64,000 bases of DNA from Halomicrobium zhouii (GCF_900114435.1 NZ_FOZK01000001.1:1-64000); one strand, 5' to 3'. Counted from the first letter of the stretch, positions 28,099 to 36,389 are shown. Program-made: numbers and translations. The notes: generated from the sequence alone by a model not told the origin.

Positions 28099-29310
28099 TC
28101 AGGCGTCGGGGAGTCCGACGTCCGGCCCGACGGCGCTCACTTCTCCGTCTGTCAGGTAGCACTGCGGGTCGGGCGCGAAGAAGTCATCGTGGACGGTGAG
28201 CGCCCGGAGGCGGGATCCGCCACGGCAGATGCTCCTGTACCGGCAGTCCGCGCACTTGCCGGTCAGCTGGTCGTCACGGTTCCGAAGGGCTCGCAGCACG
28301 GGATTCGAGTCGTCCTCCCAGATGGCGCCGAAGGGCCGGTCGCGGACGTTGCCCAGCGAGTAGCCCTGCCAGAACTGCGTCGGGTGGACGTTGCCCTGGT
28401 AGTCGACGTTGGCGACGCGCTCGCCGGCGGGGTCGCCCCCGTTGATCCGGAGGTAGTCGTGGATGCGCTCGGCGCGGGCTTCGCCGAGGTGCTCGCGCGC
28501 GTACTCGACCAGGAAGCCCGCGTCGGCGTAGTTGCCCACCAGCAGCGTCTCGATCTCCTCGCCGCGGTCGTGGTAAGATCGAGTCATCTCGCAGACTCTC
28601 TCGACCGCTTCCCGGCGCTCGGTCGGCGTGAGGTCCGCGTCGAGAATTTCGGTCCCGCGTCCGCCGTAGTCGAGGTGGTAGAAACAGAACCGGTCGAGGC
28701 CGACGTCGGTGAGGAGGTCGACCACGCCTTCCAGGTCCGCGGCGTTGTGGTCGGTGATGGTGTAGCGAAGGCCGGTCTTCAGCCCCGCGTCGAGGCAGTG
28801 CTCGATGCCGCGGACGGCGGCGTCGAAGGCGCCCTCCTTCCCGCGGAACGCGTCGTTGCGCTCGGGGAGGCCGTCGACGGAGACGCCGGCGTACTGGAGG
28901 CCGGCGTCTCGCAACGCTTCGGCGCGCTCTTCGGTGATGAGCGTGCCGTTCGTGGAGAGCACCGGGCGCAACCCCTGGTCGGCGGCGTAGGCGATCAGCT
29001 CCTCCAGGTCGTCGCGGACCAAGGGCTCGCCGCCGGAGAAGAGGACGACCGGCGCGCCGTAGTCGGCCAGGTCGTCGAGCAGCGCCTTCCCTTCCCGGGT
29101 CGAGAGTTCGCCCGGCGCCGTCTCGGTGTCCGCCGAGGCGTAGCAGTGGGTGCAGTAGAGGTTGCACTGCTTCGTGAGGTTCCAGACGACGACCGGGCGA
29201 CGCTGCTTCTCCTCGGTTATCTGTGGCTTGCCGGACTCGTCGGCCGCGTCGTAGCGCAGGCCGTCGCCCTCGGCGTCCAGGTCACAGAGCAGTTTGCTGA
29301 CGGAGATCAT
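28099..29310 (-). CDS. Radical SAM/SPASM protein, AhbC-like (heme synthesis)
   Basis: A 403-residue radical SAM enzyme. It has CNLYCTHC (CxxxCxxC) at about residue 48, SGGEP, and a C-terminal Cys-rich SPASM-like region (CADCRYRSIC and DPQC). The start MISVSKLLC, the stretch RPVVVWNLTKQCN and its length resemble 12,18-didecarboxysiroheme deacetylase (AhbC) and the related NirJ proteins. It would make Fe-coproporphyrin in the siroheme-dependent heme route. No heme d1 nitrite reductase is present, which favours AhbC over NirJ. It overlaps the small partner gene upstream by four bases. Confidence 0.88.
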   Translation of the reverse strand: MISVSKLLCDLDAEGDGLRYDAADESGKPQITEEKQRRPVVVWNLTKQCNLYCTHCYASADTETAPGELSTREGKALLDDLADYGAPVVLFSGGEPLVRDDLEELIAYAADQGLRPVLSTNGTLITEERAEALRDAGLQYAGVSVDGLPERNDAFRGKEGAFDAAVRGIEHCLDAGLKTGLRYTITDHNAADLEGVVDLLTDVGLDRFCFYHLDYGGRGTEILDADLTPTERREAVERVCEMTRSYHDRGEEIETLLVGNYADAGFLVEYAREHLGEARAERIHDYLRINGGDPAGERVANVDYQGNVHPTQFWQGYSLGNVRDRPFGAIWEDDSNPVLRALRNRDDQLTGKCADCRYRSICRGGSRLRALTVHDDFFAPDPQCYLTDGEVSAVGPDVGLPDA

Positions 29311-29591
29311 CGGTTCGCGAGCCTCGCGTTCGCGGTCGTCCGCCGGGTCACCTCGTCGGCCGGACAGACCCACAGCGTCTCGGCGTCCCTGCCCACCAGC
29401 CGGTCGGCCTGCTCGACGGCGACCTCCCGCGAGGGCGCCGTGACGCTGCCGGCGTGACGCGGCGGGTCGGTCGCGTCCTCGCTGACGAACAGGTCCCACT
29501 CGCGGCCGTTGCTCGCTCGCGGTGCGGTCACCTCGTGGTCCAGCCGGCCGGACTCGCGGTCCGGGACTGGTGGTTCGGTGGGCATGTCCAT
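29307..29591 (-). CDS. Small radical-SAM partner protein (Htur_1727-like)
   Basis: A 94-residue protein with EWDLFVSEDATDPPRHAGSVTAP and a later arginine-rich end. It looks like the haloarchaeal family named as rSAM partner candidates (Htur_1727 family, PaaB-like). It is translationally coupled to the AhbC-like gene. An ATG two codons downstream (29585) would put the TTCCC-N7-GGGAA palindrome 50 bp away, close to the 51 bp of the divergent gene. The molecular role is unknown. Confidence 0.75.
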   Translation of the reverse strand: MDMPTEPPVPDRESGRLDHEVTAPRASNGREWDLFVSEDATDPPRHAGSVTAPSREVAVEQADRLVGRDAETLWVCPADEVTRRTTANARLANR

Positions 29592-29626
29592 CGCTTGCGC
29601 GCGCCCGACCTAACCCGTACAGCCTG

Positions 29627-29643
29627 TTCCCAGCGACTGGGAA
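29627..29643. promoter_or_regulatory. TTCCC-N7-GGGAA palindrome, site 1
   Basis: TTCCCAGCGACTGGGAA, a 7-3-7 perfect inverted repeat, lies between the AhbC-partner and AhbD-like genes. Its centre is 51 bp before the AhbD-like ATG, just upstream of a T-rich promoter element. A nearly identical site lies 51 bp before the tandem halocyanin. Confidence 0.75.
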
Positions 29644-29685
29644 TCCGGGTACGCCGTTTTTCGTGACGAGCAAGTACACTCCCGC

Positions 29686-30795
29686 ATGCGACCGCCCGCG
29701 GACACGGCCGAGCGACCGCTGGTACTGATCTGGGAGGTTACCCAGGCCTGCGAACTCACCTGCGAGCACTGCCGCGCCGACGCCCAGCCGGCCCGCCACC
29801 CCGACGAACTCACCACCGCGGAAGGGAAGCAGTTGCTCGACGACGTGAGCGAGTTCGGCGAGGGACAACTGGTCGTCCTCTCCGGCGGCGACCCGATGAA
29901 ACGCCCCGACCTCGTGGAACTCGTCGACTACGGCACCGACCGCGGGCTCTCGATGACGCTCACCCCCAGCGGGACGGACGAACTCACCGCCGACGCCATC
30001 GACGACCTGGCCGACGCCGGCCTCCGGCGGATGGCGGTCAGTCTCGACGGCGCGACGGCCGATTCGCACGACGCCTTCCGCGGCGAATCCGGAAGCTTCG
30101 AACAGACGCTCCGGGCGGCCCGGGACGCCGCCGACGCGGGGCTGCCACTGCAGATCAACAGTACCGTCTGCGCCCAGACCATCGAGGAACTCCCCGCCGT
30201 CGCCGACCTGGTCGAGGAGATGGGCGCCGTCCTCTGGAGCGTCTTCTTCCTCGTCCCCGTCGGCCGCGGCGCGGTACTGGACCCCATCTCCCCCGAGCGT
30301 GCGGAGCGAGTGATGGAGTGGCTCCAGGACGTCAGCGACGAGCGACCCTTCGGCGTCAAGACGACCGAGGCGCCCCACTACCGGCGCGTCGGCATCCAGC
30401 AGCGACGAGAAGCCGGCGAGGGCGAGGGGAACGGCGGCGCTGACCCCGGTACCAAACGCCGCGCCGGCATCGTCGCCGGCGACGGCTTCGCCTTCGTGAG
30501 CCACACGGGCGAGGTGTTCCCCTCGGGGTTCCTGCCCAAGCCCGCGGGCAACGTCCGCCAGGACGACGTGGTGGACGTGTATCGGAACTCCGACCTCTTC
30601 ACGTCACTCCGGAACAGGAACCAGCTGAAGGGGAAGTGCGGCGCGTGTGAGTTCAGGCACGTCTGCGGCGGGAGCCGGTCGCGGGCGTTTGCTACTACTG
30701 GAGATCCACTGGCGAGCGACCCGCTGTGTGAGTACGTTCCGGAGGGCTACGACGGCCCGCTGCCCGGCGACGAGCAGGTCGACGGTGTGGTGTGA
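29686..30795 (+). CDS. Radical SAM/SPASM protein, AhbD-like
   Basis: A 369-residue radical SAM enzyme with CELTCEHC at about residue 20, LSGGDPMKRPDL, and a C-terminal SPASM region (CGACEFRHVCGG, then SDPLC). It resembles the family that includes AhbD, which turns Fe-coproporphyrin into heme, and related SPASM enzymes that modify peptides. Next to the AhbC-like gene, heme synthesis is the simplest reading. The CGCGG peptide gene 14 kb away leaves a peptide-modifying role open. Confidence 0.87.
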   Translation: MRPPADTAERPLVLIWEVTQACELTCEHCRADAQPARHPDELTTAEGKQLLDDVSEFGEGQLVVLSGGDPMKRPDLVELVDYGTDRGLSMTLTPSGTDELTADAIDDLADAGLRRMAVSLDGATADSHDAFRGESGSFEQTLRAARDAADAGLPLQINSTVCAQTIEELPAVADLVEEMGAVLWSVFFLVPVGRGAVLDPISPERAERVMEWLQDVSDERPFGVKTTEAPHYRRVGIQQRREAGEGEGNGGADPGTKRRAGIVAGDGFAFVSHTGEVFPSGFLPKPAGNVRQDDVVDVYRNSDLFTSLRNRNQLKGKCGACEFRHVCGGSRSRAFATTGDPLASDPLCEYVPEGYDGPLPGDEQVDGVV

Positions 30796-30828
30796 GACGC
30801 TGTCGGCAGGCGCATACGCGCCGGGACG

Positions 30829-31185
30829 TCACAGCTCGAGCGGAGGCGACAGATCCGGGTCGGCGTCGAGGATCGCCGAGAGGGCGGGCTGGAGGCGGTC
30901 GAACCCCGTCGGCGCCACGGTCCGGCGAGCGGCGTCGTAGTCGACGACGTTGCTTGCCACCAGTTTCGGGACGTGACGGTGGTGCAGCGCGTGCTGTACC
31001 TCAGTCACCGTCTCCCCGGAGACCGCCGGGAACGGGGTGTGGTGATTGTGCCTGACGATAGCCTTCGCGAGGTCCTGCATCGTCAGCGGCCGGTCCTGGT
31101 CGGCGAGGACGCCGAGCACGATGCGACGATGGCCGTCCCGACACAGGTCGAGGACGGCGTCGAACGCGACGGAGTCGTCGGTCAT
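30829..31185 (-). CDS. Winged-helix DUF7344-type regulator
   Basis: A 118-residue protein of the haloarchaeal small winged-helix type: AFDAVLDLCRDGHRRIVLGV at the start, LTMQDLAKAIVRHNHHT for the helix pair, and VPKLVASNVVDYDAARRTV for the wing. It is probably a DNA-binding regulator. The ATG opening MTDDSVA is used. Targets unknown. Confidence 0.78.
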   Translation of the reverse strand: MTDDSVAFDAVLDLCRDGHRRIVLGVLADQDRPLTMQDLAKAIVRHNHHTPFPAVSGETVTEVQHALHHRHVPKLVASNVVDYDAARRTVAPTGFDRLQPALSAILDADPDLSPPLEL

Positions 31186-31260
31186 GCGATAGATTCGGGC
31201 CGCGTCGGGAGGAACCACACGCTTGTCTGAACAAGGCGTTAAGTACGCGACCCCGCGGCG

Positions 31261-31920
31261 TCACTCGTCGCCGGGGTGCTCGGTGACGAGCGTGCTGGCG
31301 ATGAGCCCGTCGTACCCCTTCCGCATCCGCTGGGAGAGGGCCTGCTGGGAGATGTCGAGGTCGGCCGCTATCTCCGACAGCGTGGCCTCGGCGGGGGATT
31401 CGAAGAACCCTGCCTCCCAGGCCGCGACGAGCGCCTCGTGTTGCTTCTCGGTGAGGCCGTACTGCCTGCCCGTGTGGGCGCTCGCGACCTCGTAGAGGCG
31501 CTTGATCCGGAAGTCGACGTCGTTGTCCGCGCAGTAGGTCTGGAACTCGACGAGCTGGTCCCGGTCGTCGAAGCGGAGCTGGACCTCCCAGCGGTCGTGT
31601 TGCCCGACAGCGTCGAGGATCACCGCGCCGACCCGCGTGAACGCGGCGACGGCCGACTCGATGGTCTCGGTCCACTCGGCCCGGTACAGCGTCGCCTCCT
31701 CGAAGGTGTCGAGGCGACGGACGTCCCGGATGGAGGGGTCGTCCCCCGCGGCTGCCTCGAACGCCTCGGCGGAGACGTTCGCGACCCAGAAGTAGGGCGT
31801 CAGGATGTCCTCCGCGGCGACGACGCGTTCGACCTCGATCGCCGCGTCGGGGAGCGCCGCGAGCGTGTCCGCCAGGGCGAACGCCTCGGGCGGCAGTTCG
31901 AGTTCGGCGAAGAGACTCAC
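31261..31920 (-). CDS. Bacterio-opsin-activator-type HTH regulator
   Basis: A 219-residue haloarchaeal regulator. A N-terminal sensory-type domain (MSLFAELELPPEAFALADT) precedes a C-terminal HTH_10 (LTEKQHEALVAAWEAGFFES, then LSEIAADLDISQQALSQRMR). A TATA-like TTATAT sits about 30 bases upstream. It lies just after the multicopper oxidase gene on the same strand, which makes it a candidate regulator of the oxidase and halocyanin and a possible reader of the TTCCC-N7-GGGAA sites. That last link is only inference. Confidence 0.88.
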   Translation of the reverse strand: MSLFAELELPPEAFALADTLAALPDAAIEVERVVAAEDILTPYFWVANVSAEAFEAAAGDDPSIRDVRRLDTFEEATLYRAEWTETIESAVAAFTRVGAVILDAVGQHDRWEVQLRFDDRDQLVEFQTYCADNDVDFRIKRLYEVASAHTGRQYGLTEKQHEALVAAWEAGFFESPAEATLSEIAADLDISQQALSQRMRKGYDGLIASTLVTEHPGDE

Positions 31921-31987
31921 GAGCGTCCCAGGCGGTGGATCGATATAACGAGTCGGATCACGACGGCGACCGGGCGGGGTCGCGATC

Positions 31988-33145
31988 TCAGCCCTCGTAG
32001 CCGGCGTACTCCATCAGGCTACGGAAGACGTCGGTGTCCATCGCTTCCTTGTAGACGATGCCGTTGACCATGCCGCCGGGGTAGCTGGTACCGTTCATGG
32101 CGTGGCTGACCTTGTGGCAGTGCATGAGGTAGATGCCGGGGTCGGCGTCCGCCTCGAACTCGATGGTGTGGCGCTGGGCGGGCGCGACGTCGGTGATGTC
32201 CTGGTAGTTGCGGGCCGCCTCGGGGACGGTGCCGCCGTCCCGGGCGACCACCTGGAAGCGGTGGTTGTGGGTGTGCATCGGGTGGTTCATGTACCCGTTG
32301 TTGCAGAGGTGGAGGCGGACTGTGTCGCCGTGTTCGACGATGATGGGCGAACCGTCTTCGGGGTGGAGGGTGCGGGGTGCGCACTTCCCGTTGATGGTGA
32401 ACGTGTCCGGGCGGCGGTTCCGCACGTCGTAGGTGACGTCCTCGCCGGCCATCTGGCGGTTGAGCCGGGAGTCCCACTCCTTCATCGTGAGGAAGTACTC
32501 CTTGTCGGCCTCCTCGTACCCCTTCGGGTCGACCCGGAAGATGCCGTACATCCCCATGTCGATGTGGCGGTGGGTCTGGTAGTGGCAGTGGTAGAGGTGG
32601 GTTCCGGGGACGTTGGCGGGGATCTCGTAGGTGTGTTTCTCGCCGGGGTCGATGCGGATGCCCGTGGTCGTCGGCACACCGTCGTTCTCCCAGGTCTTGC
32701 GGACGCCGTGGAAGTGGACGGTGTGGGGCTGGGCGCCGTCGGTGTTGTCGAAGGTGACCTCCATGTCCTCGCCCTCGGTGGTCCGGAGGATGGGGCCGGG
32801 GACGCTCGGTTCGCCGTCGTCGGCCGAGAACGCCCACACCTTCGGGAGTTCGACGGGGCCACCCATCGACTGGCCGGGGTGGGCCAGGTGACGCGCGGGC
32901 GTCGAGGTGAGCGTGACCGACCCGCCCTGCTCGTCGACGTTGACGACCTCCGGGGGCGACGTCGTGGGGAGGTCCGACGCCGACTGCTGGGGCGTTGGGT
33001 CGCCCGCGCCGGCGTCCACGCTATGCTGTGTTCCCGGCGTGGAGACACAGCCCGCCACGCTCGCCAGTAAGCCAGTGCTACCGGTCGCCTTCACGAAGTC
33101 GCGTCGCGAGATACCGCGTCCGGGTGCGCCGATGTGCTTCGTCAT
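31988..33145 (-). CDS. Two-domain multicopper oxidase, Tat lipoprotein
   Basis: A 385-residue copper protein with a Tat signal (SRRDFVKAT) and lipobox Cys33. Domain 1 has H141-x2-H144-x-H146 and H186-C187-H188-x3-H192-x4-M197. Domain 2 has H288-x2-H291-x-H293-x-H295 and H342-C343-H344-x3-H348. Both domains thus show type 1 copper ligands plus paired type 2/3 histidines, as in two-domain laccase-like oxidases. The NirK pattern (His-Cys-Ala-Pro, next His nine residues after Cys) is absent. It is divergent from a tandem halocyanin, a likely redox partner. Nitrite reduction is possible but not shown. Confidence 0.88.
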   Translation of the reverse strand: MTKHIGAPGRGISRRDFVKATGSTGLLASVAGCVSTPGTQHSVDAGAGDPTPQQSASDLPTTSPPEVVNVDEQGGSVTLTSTPARHLAHPGQSMGGPVELPKVWAFSADDGEPSVPGPILRTTEGEDMEVTFDNTDGAQPHTVHFHGVRKTWENDGVPTTTGIRIDPGEKHTYEIPANVPGTHLYHCHYQTHRHIDMGMYGIFRVDPKGYEEADKEYFLTMKEWDSRLNRQMAGEDVTYDVRNRRPDTFTINGKCAPRTLHPEDGSPIIVEHGDTVRLHLCNNGYMNHPMHTHNHRFQVVARDGGTVPEAARNYQDITDVAPAQRHTIEFEADADPGIYLMHCHKVSHAMNGTSYPGGMVNGIVYKEAMDTDVFRSLMEYAGYEG

Positions 33146-33168
33146 ACAGGAGGTGATAAAGACCCGCA

Positions 33169-33177
33169 GTATATACC
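33169..33177 (-). promoter_or_regulatory. TATA box for the multicopper oxidase gene
   Basis: GGTATATAC on the minus strand lies 25-32 bases before the oxidase ATG, consistent with a leaderless transcript. Confidence 0.6.
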
Positions 33178-33209
33178 CCCGGAGGGGCGTTCTCAGCGGC
33201 GAAGAACCG

Positions 33210-33226
33210 TTCCCGGCGACTGGGAA
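33210..33226. promoter_or_regulatory. TTCCC-N7-GGGAA palindrome, site 2
   Basis: TTCCCGGCGACTGGGAA matches site 1 (29627-29643) at 16 of 17 positions. It is centred 51 bp before the tandem halocyanin ATG, immediately upstream of its TATA box TTTATATG (33240-33247), and 73 bp before the oxidase ATG. Confidence 0.75.
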
Positions 33227-33268
33227 AGCCCGCGTCCGGTTTATATGGAGTCGTCGTAGTTTTCACCG

Positions 33269-34324
33269 ATGAACACCCAGACGTACTCCCGGCGGAGCGT
33301 CCTTCGCGCAGGTGCTGGCGCCGCTATCGGCGGCGCGGCGCTGGCCAGCGCCCGGCCCACGCGTGCACAGACTACCTTCGACGGCTACCTCGACAACGTG
33401 GACAACTACGACGGCGTCGTCGACGAGACGGGCAGCGGCGAGGTCACCGTCGAAGTCGGCAGCCAGGCCAACGGCGGTACCTTCGGCTTCGGCCCCGCGG
33501 CCGTCCAGGTCGACCCCGGAACGACCGTCACCTGGGAGTGGGTCGCTGGCAGCCACAACGTCGAAGCCGAGGACGGTAGCTTCGAGAGCGAACTCACCGA
33601 CGAGGCCGGCTTCACCTTCGAGCAGACCTTCGAGGAAGAGGGCGTGGTGAAGTACTTCTGCATGCCCCACAAGTCGATGGGCATGAAAGGCGTCGTCGTC
33701 GTGGGCGACCTCCCCGGTGGCAGCGGCGGGTCGTCCGGCGGCGGGTCCTCGGATTCGGGATCGGGGTCGGCCCCCGGCTTCGACGGCTACCTGGACAACG
33801 CCGACAACTACGACGGCCTGGTCGACGAGACCGGGAGCGGCAACGTGACCGTCGAAGTCGGCAGCCAGGCCAACGGCGGTAACTTCGGCTTCGGTCCGGC
33901 CGCGATCCGCGTGGATCCGGGCACGACGGTCACCTGGGAGTGGGTGGCCGGCAGCCACAACGTCGAAGCCGAAGACGGCAGCTTCGAGAGCGAACTCACC
34001 GACGAGCAGGGATTCACCTTCGATCAGACCTTCGAGGAAGAGGGTGTCGTGAAGTACTTCTGCATGCCCCACAAGTCGATGGGGATGAAAGGCGTCGTCG
34101 TCGTCGGCGACCCGGCCCTCGGTGGTGCCGGCGGGGGCGGCGGCGAGTCGGGCGGCAGCGATGCCGGCGGATCCGGCGGCGGGAGCGGCGAGCTAAGCGG
34201 GGCCGACTGGGGCGCCATCGCGTTCGGCGTCTCGCTCGTGGCCGGACTGCTGTCGCCGCTCGCGTTCGCGGCGTTCCTCGACAGGGACGACCAGCCGATG
34301 GCGGGCGAACGTGTTCGGCGGTGA
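33269..34324 (+). CDS. Tandem two-domain halocyanin with C-terminal membrane anchor
   Basis: A 351-residue exported copper protein. A Tat signal (SRRSVLRAG) is followed by two nearly identical cupredoxin domains (about 35-150 and 170-290), each ending in FCMPHKSMGMKG (C-x2-H-x4-M). Gly/Ser-rich linkers and a C-terminal transmembrane helix (GVSLVAGLLSPLAFAAFL) follow. The two domains arose by an internal duplication that is also clear in the DNA. It probably carries two electrons to or from the divergent multicopper oxidase. Confidence 0.94.
   Translation: MNTQTYSRRSVLRAGAGAAIGGAALASARPTRAQTTFDGYLDNVDNYDGVVDETGSGEVTVEVGSQANGGTFGFGPAAVQVDPGTTVTWEWVAGSHNVEAEDGSFESELTDEAGFTFEQTFEEEGVVKYFCMPHKSMGMKGVVVVGDLPGGSGGSSGGGSSDSGSGSAPGFDGYLDNADNYDGLVDETGSGNVTVEVGSQANGGNFGFGPAAIRVDPGTTVTWEWVAGSHNVEAEDGSFESELTDEQGFTFDQTFEEEGVVKYFCMPHKSMGMKGVVVVGDPALGGAGGGGGESGGSDAGGSGGGSGELSGADWGAIAFGVSLVAGLLSPLAFAAFLDRDDQPMAGERVRR
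34306..34317. promoter_or_regulatory. CGAAC-N2-GTTCG site at the end of the tandem halocyanin gene
   Basis: CGAACGTGTTCG overlaps the last codons of the halocyanin and lies 88.5 bp before the next ATG (34400). Spacing would fit a promoter with a leader of about 44 bases and the AGGAGAG before that ATG. A chance match inside coding sequence cannot be excluded. Confidence 0.45.
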
Positions 34325-34399
34325 CCGACCAGATGCCGCGGCGTCCCCCGGCGATGTCGGTGGGGTTATGGTGCTTCCGTCCAGAGACCGGCAGGAGAG

Positions 34400-34777
34400 A
34401 TGGTCCGTGACCCGTTCGGCGACCAGGAGGGGCCCGACTTCGAGGACGTCCTCGACGCGCTCGACGACGAGGACTGTCGGGCGATCGTCAAGGCGCTCGA
34501 CGAGCCCATGACGGCCAGCGAGATCTCCGAGGCCAGCGACGTCCCGCTGTCGACCTGTTACCGGAAGATAGAGCTCCTGACGGAGGCCTCGCTCCTGGCC
34601 GAGGGCGTCGAGGTGCGCCCCGACGGGCAACACGCGAGCCGGTACGCCATCGACTTCGAGGAGGTCGTCGTCATGCTCGACGAGGACCGCGAGTTCGACG
34701 TCGACATCGCCCACCGCCCCCGGTCGGCGGACCAGCGCCTGGCCACGCTCTGGTCGGAGGTTAGAAAGGAAACATGA
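34400..34777 (+). CDS. ArsR-like HTH regulator
   Basis: A 125-residue winged-helix protein: FEDVLDALDDEDCRAIVKAL, then MTASEISEASDVPLSTCYRK as the recognition region. This is the form of haloarchaeal ArsR-like regulators. It overlaps the next gene (ATGA), which encodes a small membrane protein; the pair is common in haloarchaea. The ligand is unknown. Confidence 0.83.
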   Translation: MVRDPFGDQEGPDFEDVLDALDDEDCRAIVKALDEPMTASEISEASDVPLSTCYRKIELLTEASLLAEGVEVRPDGQHASRYAIDFEEVVVMLDEDREFDVDIAHRPRSADQRLATLWSEVRKET

Positions 34778-35073
34778 GCCCGCACGTTCCAAGTTCAGAG
34801 ATCGGTATCATCGCGACGAAGACGCTCACGCTCGTCCTGGGCGGCCTCATCACGTACTACTCGTACAAGGCGTACAAACGGACCCAGGCGCGCGAGTTAG
34901 GCGCGCTCGCCCTCGGATTCGGGGTGATAACGATCGGGGCGTTCCTCGGCGGGATCCTCCACCTCGTGGTGGCCCAGTTCTTCCACATCGACCTGGCCGT
35001 CCCCATCTTCATCGAGAGTCTGCTGATGACCGCCGGCCTCGGCGTCATCCTCTACTCGCTGTACGCCCGGTGA
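34774..35073 (+). CDS. Small membrane protein (DUF7521-type)
   Basis: A 99-residue protein with three hydrophobic helices: TKTLTLVLGGLITYYSYKAY, then FGVITIGAFLGGILHLVV, then the C-terminal stretch. It is translationally coupled to the upstream ArsR-like gene and probably works with it, perhaps as a membrane-side partner. No catalytic motif is visible. Confidence 0.8.
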   Translation: MSPHVPSSEIGIIATKTLTLVLGGLITYYSYKAYKRTQARELGALALGFGVITIGAFLGGILHLVVAQFFHIDLAVPIFIESLLMTAGLGVILYSLYAR

Positions 35074-35093
35074 CCAGACGCGGGCCACCCTTC

Positions 35094-36389
35094 TCACGCG
35101 CTCCCGGGCAGTAGTCCCCGTATCGAGTCGTCGCCGTGACGCACGACGACCAGCGCCAGGTTCGCCGCGAACAGCGCCGCGCCCACGGCGAGAACGACCG
35201 CCCCGGCTCGTCCGAAGCCGCCACCGAGGGCGTCGCCGCCAGCGAGCAGCGCACCGCCGCCGAGGACGAGGAGCAGTTCGACCGCGGCGACCCGCCCGTC
35301 GTAGAGGTCGTCGACCATCGGCACCGGTTCGAACCCGAGCAGGTCGCTGTACTCGCGGACCCAGATCAGGAACGGGACGATGTGGTAGAGCGTCCCCGCG
35401 ACGACGAAGCCGACGACGCCGGCCAGAAGCAGCGGACCGACGTTCGGTGCGCCGTACAGGGAGGCCAGCGGGTCGATCCACCAGGCGACGGCCGCCGTCG
35501 CGCCCCACGCCACGGCGAACCCGGCGACCAGGCTGTACCTGGTGAGCATCGGGTTCCAGTCGACCCGTGTCAGGCGGAGCCTGTTCGCGAGGACGAGCCC
35601 GACGCCCACGAGGGAGACGGCCACGACCAGCCCGCCCGCCCTGGCGAGCCAGCCGTGGGCGAGGAGTCTTCCCAGGGCGAGCGCGGCGACGCCGACGGGA
35701 TAGGCGACGGTCTCCGCCCGCTGAAAGCGTCGTTCGACCGGGCCCAGTTCCGTCTGGGTGAACATCGTCGCCAGCTGGTACAGCGCGCCGACGACCGTCG
35801 TCAGCACGGCCCCGAACACCGCTAGCGTGGCGTGAGCGCCCAGCAGGCCGGCGTGGTCGACGCCCGCGACGGGGAACAGGCCCAGTGTCAGGTCGAGCGC
35901 GAGCAGCGGCCCGAGCGTCGTCACGGCCAGGAACCACGCCAGCGCCACGGCGAAGTGCCGTTCGGTCACGTCGAACTCCTCGACCCCACGCAGCGTCCGC
36001 CCGAGGTTGTAGACGAACGTCCAGAATCCCAGCGCGGCGACGAGCCCGGCGATCGGTGCCAGTCCATACCGGCCGGTGAGAAACGCGCTCGCCAGGCCCG
36101 CCAGTCCCAGGGTGACGAGCCCGAGTTGCCAGACAGCCAGCCGACGGGAGTACAGGCCGACGTTGGACCACACCGGGACGAACTGCGTCATCGCGCCCAT
36201 GATCGTCACGCAGACCCAGCCGGCCAGCAGGAGGTGGACGGTCCCCAGCGTGCCGCCACGGTCCCCCGGTTCGGCCGCGACGGTAACGACGCCGGCGAGC
36301 AGAAAGGCCAGGCCGACCAGAAAGTGACCGAGGGGAACGACGGTCGGCGGGCCCCGGTCCGCGTCGACGTCCGCGGGTATCGCGCTCAT
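35094..36389 (-). CDS. NnrS/heme-copper-oxidase-I-like 12-TM membrane protein
   Basis: A 431-residue polytopic protein with about twelve helices. Conserved-looking histidines sit in GTVHLLLAGWVCVTIMG, LGAHATLAVFGAV and GTLYHIVPFLIWVREYSD. This layout is like NnrS or distant heme-copper-oxidase subunit I relatives that appear in denitrification loci. It lacks the CuB His pair of true oxidases. Start at ATG 36389, exactly 44.5 bp from the centre of the palindrome shared with the divergent DUF2249 gene. Possible role: heme/NO handling. Confidence 0.8.
   Translation of the reverse strand: MSAIPADVDADRGPPTVVPLGHFLVGLAFLLAGVVTVAAEPGDRGGTLGTVHLLLAGWVCVTIMGAMTQFVPVWSNVGLYSRRLAVWQLGLVTLGLAGLASAFLTGRYGLAPIAGLVAALGFWTFVYNLGRTLRGVEEFDVTERHFAVALAWFLAVTTLGPLLALDLTLGLFPVAGVDHAGLLGAHATLAVFGAVLTTVVGALYQLATMFTQTELGPVERRFQRAETVAYPVGVAALALGRLLAHGWLARAGGLVVAVSLVGVGLVLANRLRLTRVDWNPMLTRYSLVAGFAVAWGATAAVAWWIDPLASLYGAPNVGPLLLAGVVGFVVAGTLYHIVPFLIWVREYSDLLGFEPVPMVDDLYDGRVAAVELLLVLGGGALLAGGDALGGGFGRAGAVVLAVGAALFAANLALVVVRHGDDSIRGLLPGSA

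Noticed and set aside
28099..30504. One 801-residue radical SAM protein
   Set aside because: The upstream part of this frame is antisense to two real genes; the enzyme starts at 29310.
31988..33145. Canonical copper nitrite reductase NirK
   Set aside because: The HCH-x3-H motifs in both domains do not match the NirK His-Cys-Ala-Pro spacing; kept as multicopper oxidase.
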